Origin: Saprospiraceae bacterium
GTDB lineage: Bacteria; Bacteroidota; Bacteroidia; Chitinophagales; Saprospiraceae
Reading direction: 5' to 3'
NCBI GenBank assembly: GCA_020628755.1
Contig: JAHDEQ010000058.1
Location: 1 to 14,198, forward strand
DNA length: 14,198 nucleotides
In this document: positions 1 to 6,306 of the stretch, piece by piece
Layout: each line of letters begins with the position of its first letter
Numbering within the stretch: position 1 is the first letter of the stretch
Notes under the pieces: model-generated
The model's input: the letters and a program-made list of their open reading frames with translations, nothing else
Databases searched by the model: none
Told to the model about the DNA's origin: nothing
Program-made: the position numbers and the translations under genes

Positions 1-1395
1 TTACTTCAAATAAATATCAAATTCTACTCTTCTGTTTTGTTGTCGTCCAGCCATATTGATGTTATCGGCAATAGGTTGTTTTTCGCCAAATCCGACATAA
101 TCCATACGGTTGGCTGCAACTCCTTTACGCTTCAAATATTCGTAGCAAGATTTGGCTCTTTTTTCGGACAAAACCTGATTGCTTGCCGAATCGCCCACAC
201 TATCCGTATGCCCACTTATGGTTAAGTGATAGGCTGGATATTTGTTCATAATAGTTACAATTTGGTTGAGGACAGGAAAAGAAGCCTCTTTTAAAATGGC
301 CGAAGAGGTCTCAAATTCAACCGCTTGCACTGCTATATCTAAAATCTCTTGGTCGGCAATATCTATTTTGGGGCAACCTTTATTTTCTATTGGGCCAATT
401 TGCTTGGGACAGCGGTCTTCGTTATCGCTTATACCGTCGCCGTCCGTATCAGGGCAACCTTTGAAACGAGGCAATCCTGCTAGTTGTGGACAAGCATCCT
501 CGATATCCGAAACGCCGTCACCATCGGTGTCGGGGCAACCACCAAAACGCGCTAGTCCCGCAGAATTGGGACACTTATCTTGGTCATTCGGTATTCCATC
601 ATTATCATCATCATAACCCGAATTATAAGGACAGCCTGCATTATCACGCTCGCCAGCTACATCAGGACATTGGTCTTTGTGGTCGGGTACCGTATCGCCG
701 TCGGTATCAGGGCAGCCGCTATACATCGCCAAACCTGGAACGGTGGGACATTTATCTTTTTCGTCAGGAATACCATCTTCATCCCGATCTGGTAGCGGAA
801 TATCTAATCTATTTTTACGTTTCTTTTTGGGATTGAGCAAAACAAATCCTCCAATTCCGTGCGTAAAATTATCCCTCAACTCTTTGGTTGAAAAACGATA
901 TTCGGACTGAATAGAAATATAAAAATGTCGAGTTAGTCTAAAATTGATACCTGCTCCTACAGGAAAAACGGCACTTGCATCGGTAAATTCTTCGAGATTG
1001 ACTCCAAGACCTGCTAATAGATAAGGCGAAGCTAAGGCAGATTCTTTAAACCATTTGGCGTGGCCAAGCACTTCTAGTGCTTGGTAGGAGATGGTTTCGG
1101 GTTGTGGGTTAAAATCGTCTGCTTCAAAATAATCTACAAAACCAAATTTTAGTGGTACTGCAAGATTAAAATTTGGATGCAAATGATATTGATATACTAT
1201 ATCTATGCCATTGGTGTGAATCCCTTTGGTTGTAAAATTGTTATTAAAAGGATATTCGTGGTTGATAAAATTCCAACGGTAAGCCAAGCCGTGCTTGGCT
1301 TCTTCGTATTGTGCAAAGCTATTTTGAGAAAAAAAACAGATAAATAAAACGAAGCACAAGTATTTTGTAAAGGTTGAAAAAGAGGGAATTTTCAT
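1..1395 (-). CDS. OmpA-family outer membrane protein with TSP3 calcium-binding repeats
   Basis: A 464-residue protein predicted to tie the outer membrane to peptidoglycan. Residues 1-28 form a signal peptide ending SFA before Gln29, which is why this ATG is preferred over one 9 codons upstream. Residues 30-190 look like a beta-barrel with short alternating strands and many aromatics. Residues 203-329 carry five thrombospondin type 3-like repeats (DxDxDGxxDxxDxCP pattern, with GCPDTDGD between them), a family known to bind calcium. Residues 355-464 are the OmpA C-terminal domain; Asp398 and Arg413 sit 15 residues apart in HTD...LSEKRA, the spacing of the pair that binds diaminopimelate in OmpA homologues. 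The stop codon lies at the first bases of the window, so the gene is complete. It has its own promoter, and a hairpin separates it from nusB. Family is clear; the exact physiological role is not. Confidence 0.93.
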   Translation of the reverse strand: MKIPSFSTFTKYLCFVLFICFFSQNSFAQYEEAKHGLAYRWNFINHEYPFNNNFTTKGIHTNGIDIVYQYHLHPNFNLAVPLKFGFVDYFEADDFNPQPETISYQALEVLGHAKWFKESALASPYLLAGLGVNLEEFTDASAVFPVGAGINFRLTRHFYISIQSEYRFSTKELRDNFTHGIGGFVLLNPKKKRKNRLDIPLPDRDEDGIPDEKDKCPTVPGLAMYSGCPDTDGDTVPDHKDQCPDVAGERDNAGCPYNSGYDDDNDGIPNDQDKCPNSAGLARFGGCPDTDGDGVSDIEDACPQLAGLPRFKGCPDTDGDGISDNEDRCPKQIGPIENKGCPKIDIADQEILDIAVQAVEFETSSAILKEASFPVLNQIVTIMNKYPAYHLTISGHTDSVGDSASNQVLSEKRAKSCYEYLKRKGVAANRMDYVGFGEKQPIADNINMAGRQQNRRVEFDIYLK

Positions 1396-1419
1396 CTGCG
1401 ATATATTTTGAACTTGCCA

Positions 1420-1449
1420 CAAAGCTAAGTCTATTGTATCGCTTTACAA
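1420..1449 (-). promoter_or_regulatory. Bacteroidota-type promoter of the OmpA gene
   Basis: On the minus strand a TTTTTG (its TTG at 1449-1447) is followed after exactly 19 bases by TAGCTTTG (1427-1420). This fits the Bacteroidota consensus TTG-N19-21-TAnnTTTG in both boxes. The predicted transcript would start near 1413 and leave a leader of about 18 bases before the ATG at 1395. This is the best-matching full promoter in the window. Confidence 0.65.
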
Positions 1450-1511
1450 AAAGCAATAATATTTATTTCTAATTCCTTTGCTTTTTTTAACAAAAAAACG
1501 AGCATTGAGTA

Positions 1512-1531
1512 TCGCAGTTGAAAAACTGCGA
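1512..1531 (-). terminator. Hairpin between nusB and the OmpA gene, possible terminator
   Basis: TCGCAGTT (1512-1519) pairs perfectly with AACTGCGA (1524-1531) around a 4-base loop. It lies 43 bases after the nusB stop on the minus strand. There is no T run directly after the stem; a run of seven T on the minus strand (1498-1492) starts 13 bases later. Termination is plausible but not certain. Confidence 0.45.
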
Positions 1532-1574
1532 CAAGTGGTATCAATTGAAATTTGATTCTTGAATTTATCGTTGA

Positions 1575-2510
1575 CTAATCAACAAGTCCACGACCTTCTT
1601 TTTTGATGAGCCCTTCTTTATCCATCTTTTTCATCAAACGATCCAAAATGCCATTGATAAAATCTTTGGATTTGTCGGTACTATAATTTTTAGAAATTTC
1701 TACAAATTCGTTGAGTGTAACTTTGGTTGGTATCGTCGGAAAAGTGGTAAGTTCGCAAATTGCCATTTTGAGCAAAACCATATCAATGATAGCAACTCGG
1801 TCGGCATCCCAATTTTTGAGGCTAGGTTCTATGATTTGGAGATACTCTTCGTCATTTTCATAGACTTTTTGAAGCATAACTTCCCCAAATTCTTTGGTCG
1901 TTTCGTCGGTAGGAATGTACTGTTCAAAAAAGTTTTCAGCAGTAGGAAGTGCTTTGAGTGTTTTTTTGATTGTGCCTACAACAAGGGATTTATCATCAAT
2001 CCAATTGTAATATTGTTCTTCCATTTTATCAGTAAACACTTCGTTGTTGACGCAGTGTTTGTAGAGGTCAAGCAAAATCTTTTTGTGGTCGCCGAAGGTA
2101 GGAGAATCAATTTTGAGGTAGTTTTGATACGTCTCTGTCTTCAAATATTCTGTATAAATGAGTCTTGTATTGTCCTGTTCGATACGAGCTTCGAGGTGAT
2201 ACTTTTTGTACGTCTTGTACAAATCCTGATTATTAAGGAGCGATTGTATCAATTCATTGTTGGCAAGCGTAGCTTTGAATTGTTTATCTTCTTTAGAAGG
2301 GAGCAATTTTGCAGTACGCTTTGAAGCGTCATGCAAAGAATACTGAGCAATTTTAGTTAATTGAAGCAAATTAAACAAGTAAAGCTCAAATGCTTTACTT
2401 ATATTTTTATTGTACTGTTCTAATATGTTCTTATAAGTCAGTCCTGTATCCCTACTTTTAGCATAAAGCAATTGCATTACTTTGATGCGAATATTTCTTC
2501 TACTCAGCAT
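1575..2510 (-). CDS. nusB: Transcription antitermination factor NusB, long Bacteroidota form
   Basis: A 311-residue cytoplasmic protein. NusB forms a heterodimer with NusE (ribosomal protein S10) and binds boxA RNA, supporting antitermination of rRNA transcription. The recognisable NusB fold is residues about 175-295, with NWDADR (233-238) and IDMVLLKMAICEL, then PTKVTLNEFVEISKNY and SKDFINGILDRL, matching the conserved C-terminal half of the family. E. coli NusB has 139 residues; the 170 extra N-terminal residues are mainly helical and charged, and this extension is usual in Bacteroidota. I chose the ATG at 2508-2510 because MLSRRNIRIKVMQLLYA is the usual N-terminus in the phylum; the ORF could open 13 codons earlier. 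It is 285 bases downstream of the BT_3928-like gene, with a hairpin between. The neighbour set (OmpA after it) differs from the nusB-yajC arrangement I recall from other Bacteroidota. Confidence 0.92.
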   Translation of the reverse strand: MLSRRNIRIKVMQLLYAKSRDTGLTYKNILEQYNKNISKAFELYLFNLLQLTKIAQYSLHDASKRTAKLLPSKEDKQFKATLANNELIQSLLNNQDLYKTYKKYHLEARIEQDNTRLIYTEYLKTETYQNYLKIDSPTFGDHKKILLDLYKHCVNNEVFTDKMEEQYYNWIDDKSLVVGTIKKTLKALPTAENFFEQYIPTDETTKEFGEVMLQKVYENDEEYLQIIEPSLKNWDADRVAIIDMVLLKMAICELTTFPTIPTKVTLNEFVEISKNYSTDKSKDFINGILDRLMKKMDKEGLIKKEGRGLVD

Positions 2511-2628
2511 ATATTTTAATAAAGCCTTTATAAAAGCAAGCTGCTGCAATGGTACTTATAGGTTGATGTTTCACGACTTGCTATTTTCTACAAAATGGTG
2601 GATTATAAAATGTCCATATTCATTTTAC

Positions 2629-2679
2629 AAGCTATTAAAGGAGAGTCGGTAAAGAACCAAAGCCCTCTTTTAATAGCTT
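2629..2679. other. Stem-loop upstream of nusB
   Basis: AAGCTATTAAAGGAG (2629-2643) and CTCTTTTAATAGCTT (2665-2679) form a 15-pair stem with one wobble. The 21-base loop holds a small GGT/ACC hairpin. It lies 117 bases after the end of the BT_3928-like gene and 118 bases before the nusB start. It could end the upstream transcript or be part of a nusB leader. No T run follows on the minus strand, so a plain intrinsic terminator is not supported. The rest of the 2511-2795 spacer shows no clear promoter box. Confidence 0.5.
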
Positions 2680-2795
2680 TATTTTGGGGTAAGACTTAAT
2701 TAACATTTCCACAAAGTAAATAAGAAAATACTGAATGCTATAGTATTCTTTGATTTTTTTTACAAAAGCATTAGTAATGGCTTACTATGTGACGG

Positions 2796-4256
2796 CTATT
2801 TAACATATTCTTGTTTTATTTCAGCAAAAGAAGGCACTTTTTTGAAGTGCCATTTTTTGACAATTGTGCCGTTTTTCATCAACAAAACGCCTGGGTTGCT
2901 ACGCACTATTGTTTTTAGCATAATATCATCTCCTGTATAAAACGGATAAGCCGTTTGGGCCGTATGTCTAAAATCATCAATCATAGCTGGGTCGGCATAA
3001 GCTGTCAACACATAGGTCTTGATACCTGCTTTTTCGGCAGCCTCGGCCAAAGGATTGATGACTTTGGTATAACGCTCGGTGTATTCCTTATCCCAAATAT
3101 AGTCCGTTTCGGTTCGTTGTTTGTTTTGTACATCCACTACCCTTCTTTCTATAGAAATAGTGTCTATACCTTTAATTGTATCGATTGCAAAAGTAGTATC
3201 TCTATAAGTTACCGTTTTGGACTGTGTGTCGTGATATAATTTATAAGACACAATCATAAAACTATAATTGGGGTCGGTCAAAATGTTTTCGGTAACATCA
3301 TTGCCATTAACATCGCTCACTTCAAACTCACTTATTTTGGTAGAAGGTATAGCGGGTTCGCCTCGTTGCTGGTCAATCTCCCATGATTCTTTTGGAAAAT
3401 CTTTGTAGGCTTTGAGGTAGTTGTCCATTGATAAAGTCTTGACTTCGCCATTACTTTTATTGGTCAAAACATAGTTGACAGGAGCTTCGGTAGCTGCTTT
3501 TTCTTCGGCTGCTTTTTGGGCTACGATATTGACTCCGTTTTTAAATGGGCGAAAATCTTGACCAGGAATATTCCAATAGAAGTTGGTAAAACAATAGACC
3601 AAAAGTCCTGCGGTGGACAGCCATGTAATGGCTGTGCGGACATTTGGCGTAAACCATTGATGAAAATTTCTATTTTGAAACAAAAAGAAAATGGCTGGAA
3701 TCATCAAAAAGACATCTTTTAAAAAAGAAGTCTTTGGTTCTAACTTGATAAAGTCTCCAAAACAACCACAGTCGGTTACTTTCATATTGGTTTTGACATA
3801 CTCGCCCCATTTTCCAAACTCAAAAAAGGTCGCTCCCTCTGGCACATAACCCGTCAAATACGTAAAGCCCGTAAGTAGCGTAAAAAATCCCACTATCGCC
3901 AAAAACAGCCAACTCGACAGCTTGGGACTTGCCCCAATAATGAGCATAATACCAAGCACAATCTCTAGTACTATCATGATGATGGCAAAAGAAGTAGAAA
4001 ACTCCGCTAAGGGCGGAAAAATGCCCGAAAACCAGGTGAAATGGGTTTCAAACTCACTAAAATAGTCCTTCATTTTATAAGCTGTGCCGAGTGGGTCAAC
4101 AGCTTTGACCCAGCCAGAAAAGACAAATAATGCACCACAAAAATTTTGGAGATATGATGTCAGCCAGCCTTTACGAGTTTTGAAAACAAACTCCGTAATA
4201 AGGGTCAAAAAAACGGCTGAAATAGCGATTCGGATAAGTAATGTCGTTAAAGTCAT
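2796..4256 (-). CDS. DoxX-like inner membrane protein of the BT_3928 type with thioredoxin-like tail
   Basis: A 486-residue protein. The N-terminal 225 residues are a DoxX/MauE-like membrane domain, with hydrophobic segments near 5-22, 36-52, 88-108, 113-135, 182-195 and 207-226. The loop before the last pair holds the conserved DCGCFGDF (162-169), giving a CxC pair at Cys163/Cys165. A linker rich in Lys/Ala/Glu follows, then a soluble region (about 310-486) ending like a thioredoxin/TlpA fold: YVLTA (415-419), PGVLLMKNGTIVKKWH (455-470). The CxxC expected of an active thioredoxin is absent, and a long insertion (about 343-400) sits where it would be. By homology to BT_3928-type proteins it is a conserved but poorly characterised Bacteroidota protein; a redox or membrane-assembly role is inference. 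It follows the DUF1599 gene on the same strand, a pairing I recall from other genomes of the phylum. Octamer repeats end 8 bases before its ATG. Confidence 0.85.
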   Translation of the reverse strand: MTLTTLLIRIAISAVFLTLITEFVFKTRKGWLTSYLQNFCGALFVFSGWVKAVDPLGTAYKMKDYFSEFETHFTWFSGIFPPLAEFSTSFAIIMIVLEIVLGIMLIIGASPKLSSWLFLAIVGFFTLLTGFTYLTGYVPEGATFFEFGKWGEYVKTNMKVTDCGCFGDFIKLEPKTSFLKDVFLMIPAIFFLFQNRNFHQWFTPNVRTAITWLSTAGLLVYCFTNFYWNIPGQDFRPFKNGVNIVAQKAAEEKAATEAPVNYVLTNKSNGEVKTLSMDNYLKAYKDFPKESWEIDQQRGEPAIPSTKISEFEVSDVNGNDVTENILTDPNYSFMIVSYKLYHDTQSKTVTYRDTTFAIDTIKGIDTISIERRVVDVQNKQRTETDYIWDKEYTERYTKVINPLAEAAEKAGIKTYVLTAYADPAMIDDFRHTAQTAYPFYTGDDIMLKTIVRSNPGVLLMKNGTIVKKWHFKKVPSFAEIKQEYVK

Positions 4257-4264
4257 ACTTTTAC

Positions 4265-4315
4265 GTGATTATGTATCTACGTGTTTATGTGTCTAAGCAT
4301 TTGAATTAGAGACAC
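4265..4315. repeat. Degenerate inverted array of 8-base units, copy 1
   Basis: Four tandem octamers on the plus strand begin at 4265, 4273, 4281 and 4289: GTGATTAT, GTATCTAC, GTGTTTAT, GTGTCTAA. A weaker inverted half follows. GTGTCTAA (4289-4296) pairs with TTAG and ACAC within 4306-4315 around a 9-base loop, with two bases bulged. GTATCTAC is identical to a unit of the array at 11374-11450. The array ends 8 bases from the ATG of the BT_3928-like gene on the minus strand. It is the most eroded of the three copies. Confidence 0.65.
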
Positions 4316-4333
4316 CAACACAAATAATTTAGG

Positions 4334-4440
4334 TTCTTTGACTTTTTCCGTGAAAATATTTCCATTCAATTCTAAAATCGTTCACTTCCTACGGTCGTTC
4401 TCTCTTTTATTTTGAACGGAACACGGAATTTGTCAAAGAA
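4334..4440. repeat. 107-base imperfect hairpin with TTCTTTGAC inverted ends
   Basis: TTCTTTGAC (4334-4342) is the exact inverse of GTCAAAGAA (4432-4440). After three mismatches TTCCGTG pairs with CACGGAA, and further in TTCCATTCAA (4360-4369) pairs with TTGAACGGAA (4412-4421) with one wobble. The rest of the interior is unpaired or weakly paired. The ends and flanks resemble the element at 7005-7046. It starts 7 bases after the DUF1599 stop. It could be a processed intergenic RNA structure or a small non-autonomous repeat; there is no coding capacity. Confidence 0.6.
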
Positions 4441-4447
4441 GGATAAT

Positions 4448-4984
4448 TTATTCACTTAATTTAATCAAAGCAAAAACAGAATAGTTTATAATATCTTGAT
4501 AGTTGGCATCCAGACCTTCGGATATGAGGGTTTTGCCATCGTTGTCTTCTATTTGTTTGGTGCGAAGTAGTTTCATCAAAATCAAATCGGTCAAGGAGCT
4601 AATTCGCATGTCTCGCCAAGCCTCGCCATAATCGTGATTTTTGGCCTGCATCAAGTCGCGTGTGATTTGGACTTGTTGGTCATAAAGTTGTTCTACTTTT
4701 TGCCAGTCCATTTCGAGCGGTTCGCCCTCATCCAAACTGAGTTGAATGAGTGCCATAATACTGTAATTGACCAAACCTATATATTCTACATCAACGTTTT
4801 CTTGTATTTTTTGTTCTTTCTTTTCTTCAATACTTCTGATACGACTCGCCTTGATAAAGAGTTGGTCGGTTAGCGAAGTCGTTCTCAAGATTCGCCAAGC
4901 GGTGCCATAATCTTTAGTCTTTTTCAAGAAAATATCTTTACATTGGGCAATTGCTTGATTGTATTGTTCTATCGTTTTTTTCAT
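4448..4984 (-). CDS. DUF1599 protein with two copies of the domain
   Basis: A 178-residue soluble protein built from an internal duplication. Residues about 7-83 and 101-176 align with each other: KDYGTAWR...SLTDQLFIKASRIRSIE...YIGLVNYSIMALIQL matches HDYGEAWR...SLTDLILMKLLRTKQIE...YQDIINYSVFALIKL. This is the DUF1599 family (Pfam PF07659, also called nucleotide modification associated domain 1), which has no firmly established function; I know the tandem form from Bacteroidota. No signal peptide or membrane segment. It is the first gene of the minus-strand run, 191 bases before the BT_3928-like gene. A perfect TAnnTTTG box lies only 5 bases upstream of the ATG, so the mRNA may have almost no leader. 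The start is supported by the typical short N-terminus before the first domain. Confidence 0.88.
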   Translation of the reverse strand: MKKTIEQYNQAIAQCKDIFLKKTKDYGTAWRILRTTSLTDQLFIKASRIRSIEEKKEQKIQENVDVEYIGLVNYSIMALIQLSLDEGEPLEMDWQKVEQLYDQQVQITRDLMQAKNHDYGEAWRDMRISSLTDLILMKLLRTKQIEDNDGKTLISEGLDANYQDIINYSVFALIKLSE

Positions 4985-4989
4985 TGGCG

Positions 4990-4997
4990 CAAAGATA
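4990..4997 (-). promoter_or_regulatory. -7 promoter box TATCTTTG of the DUF1599 gene
   Basis: Read on the minus strand, TATCTTTG matches the Bacteroidota -7 consensus TAnnTTTG exactly and is followed by CGCCA and the ATG (4984). No clear TTG is present 19-21 bases upstream; that region is occupied by the heptamer repeats. If used, transcription would start at or within a few bases of the start codon. Confidence 0.55.
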
Positions 4998-5007
4998 GCA
5001 TAAGAAA

Positions 5008-5042
5008 ATTTTAGATTTTAGATTTTAGATATAGGATTTTAG
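5008..5042. repeat. Tandem 7-base repeat, five units
   Basis: Five consecutive heptamers: ATTTTAG at 5008, 5015 and 5022, the variant ATATAGG at 5029, and ATTTTAG again at 5036. The array starts 11 bases upstream of the DUF1599 -7 box and covers the position where a -33 box would lie. There is no inverted half, unlike the other arrays in the window. Confidence 0.85.
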
Positions 5043-5251
5043 AATTGTTTAAAAATCAGAAATTTAAAATCATCACTACAAATATCTTACAAAGTCTTTT
5101 GACATTGTTACAATGAGTTTCAAATACTTGTTAACAAATACCTAATGTTAAAATTTTGAAATTTTCAAAACTTGGAGCTTTTTTTGAATATATGTTTTTA
5201 GTAATATCTCTCCCCTATATTATCCTAAAACACTCCTTCTATTCCTTCATA

Positions 5252-5259
5252 TAATTTTG
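5252..5259 (+). promoter_or_regulatory. Candidate -7 box TAATTTTG for porG
   Basis: TAATTTTG fits TAnnTTTG on the plus strand. No TTG is found 19-21 bases upstream, so support comes from one box only. It would give a leader of about 105 bases containing the hairpin at 5304-5342. Confidence 0.3.
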
Positions 5260-5303
5260 TAAAAAACTCATCATAATCCCCTCCCCAACATGATGATTAA
5301 TTG

Positions 5304-5342
5304 TTGACCAACGACTTGGACTGTACAATGTCCGTTGGCCAA
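5304..5342 (+). promoter_or_regulatory. Stem-loop in the presumed porG leader
   Basis: TTGACCAACGAC (5304-5315) pairs with GTCCGTTGGCCAA (5330-5342) with one mismatch and one bulged base. An alternative inner stem GGAC (5318-5321) with GTCC (5330-5333) competes with it. The structure ends 30 bases before the ATG. This GC-rich block stands out in an AT-rich spacer. It may be an RNA element or an operator. Confidence 0.45.
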
Positions 5343-5372
5343 ATATATTTTCAACATTCTAAAACCGTAATC

Positions 5373-6230
5373 ATGAAGAAGTTATCATTCGTGCTAATTT
5401 TCTTGTCTTGTCTTTCCTATTCATCTTTTTCACAATATGCCGAAGCGGGCGTTTTCTTGGGGTCGAGCAATTATTTAGGTGACATTAGTCCAAATGGATT
5501 GGCTCCGTCAGAGTACAATATTGCATTTGGTATGTTTGGTCGTTACAATGTCAATCGCTTTTTTGCGGTCAAAGCAAGCCTTTTTCAAGGGCAAATATCT
5601 GGTAACGATGCCAATAACACCATGACAAGTGGTTTGCGCCAGCGCAACCTCAATTTTAGAACAAGTATTATCGAATTGGGTGTCACTGGCGAGTATCATC
5701 TTGCTCCCTTGGAAATTCGGGCAGGTAAAATTTCTGTACCTTATTTATTTGCAGGTATTGCAGGGTTTTACTTTAATCCACAAGCAGAATATCGAGGCAA
5801 TTGGTACAACCTCCAACCACTAGGCACCGAAGGCCAAGCCATGTCTGTAGAAGGCAAATATAGCCGACTAAGTGTTGCCATCCCATTTGGTTTTGGTATA
5901 AAAATCAATGTAAATTCTAAGTTAAACGTAGGAGTCGAATTTGGAGCTCGCAAAACCATCACCGACTATCTCGATGATGTAAGCAACCGCTACCCTGACA
6001 TTGAGTATTTTCAGAGCGTTGACCCTTTTGCAGCGAACCTAGCGTATCGTACTCCCGAATATTATAATGCACCTATGGGCAATCCTCAAGGTGAGTTACG
6101 AGGCAATCCCAATGACCAAGATTGGTACTTCTTTGGTGGCTTAACCGTTTCTGTAAATCTTTGTGACAAACAAGGTTTGGAATGGGATAAAAAATACAAG
6201 AAATTTGAAGGCATGATTGATGTCGAATAA
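5373..6230 (+). CDS. porG: Outer membrane protein PorG-like (DUF6089 family), type IX secretion
   Basis: A 285-residue predicted outer membrane beta-barrel. Residues 1-20 are a signal peptide ending SFS before Gln21; this ATG is chosen because the longer reading frame (from 5301) would put 24 extra residues before it. The mature start QYAEAGVFLGSSNYLGDI is characteristic of the DUF6089/PorG family, as are W144-YNLQPLGTEGQ and the C-terminal GNPNDQDWYFFGGLTVSV (244-261). PorG is known in Porphyromonas and relatives as an outer membrane partner of the PorKN ring in the type IX secretion system, so the protein implies that this organism has T9SS. No other por gene is in the window, which is normal because porG is usually unlinked. 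The gene is monocistronic, with a hairpin terminator shared with the convergent gene. Family assignment rests on remembered motifs; other DUF6089 barrels exist. Confidence 0.8.
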   Translation: MKKLSFVLIFLSCLSYSSFSQYAEAGVFLGSSNYLGDISPNGLAPSEYNIAFGMFGRYNVNRFFAVKASLFQGQISGNDANNTMTSGLRQRNLNFRTSIIELGVTGEYHLAPLEIRAGKISVPYLFAGIAGFYFNPQAEYRGNWYNLQPLGTEGQAMSVEGKYSRLSVAIPFGFGIKINVNSKLNVGVEFGARKTITDYLDDVSNRYPDIEYFQSVDPFAANLAYRTPEYYNAPMGNPQGELRGNPNDQDWYFFGGLTVSVNLCDKQGLEWDKKYKKFEGMIDVE

Positions 6231-6247
6231 CTCATAATGATGAACTT

Positions 6248-6296
6248 ATTAACGAGTAATGAGTAACACTATAGTAGTTACTCGTTACTCGTTAAT
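6248..6296. terminator. Bidirectional hairpin terminator made of 7-base units
   Basis: A 20-base left arm (6248-6267) and 20-base right arm (6277-6296) pair with a single wobble around a 9-base loop. The right arm reads GTTACTC, GTTACTC, GTTAAT, so each arm is itself a heptamer array. It lies in the 76-base gap between two convergent genes, 18 bases after porG and 11 bases after the stop of the minus-strand gene, as expected for a shared terminator. T runs are short on both sides. Confidence 0.7.
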
Positions 6297-6306
6297 AAAT
6301 TTTGCG

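Larger units (their letters stand above)
4985..5372. other. Divergent intergenic region between the DUF1599 gene and porG
   Basis: 388 bases, strongly AT-rich, with no convincing gene on either strand. From left to right it holds the DUF1599 -7 box, five heptamers (5008-5042), a small CATTG/CAATG hairpin (5103-5115), an 8-pair AT palindrome TTTTGAAA/TTTCAAAA (5154-5170), a candidate plus-strand -7 box (5252-5259), and a hairpin in the presumed porG leader (5304-5342). Confidence 0.7.

Noticed and set aside
37..836. Plus-strand reading frames across the OmpA gene
   Set aside because: They lie antisense to the TSP3-repeat coding region and show only the periodicity of the repeats, with no family features of their own.
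1482..1498. T7-AAC-A7 sequence as a terminator stem
   Set aside because: It would be a stem of only A-T pairs with a 3-base loop, too weak to support alone.
4334..4440. Insertion sequence
   Set aside because: There is no transposase frame inside or nearby and no clear target duplication; only the inverted ends support mobility.
5101..5130. Sigma-70 style TTGACA promoter at 5098-5103
   Set aside because: TTGACA is present, but no TATAAT-like box follows at 16-18 bases, and Bacteroidota use a different consensus.
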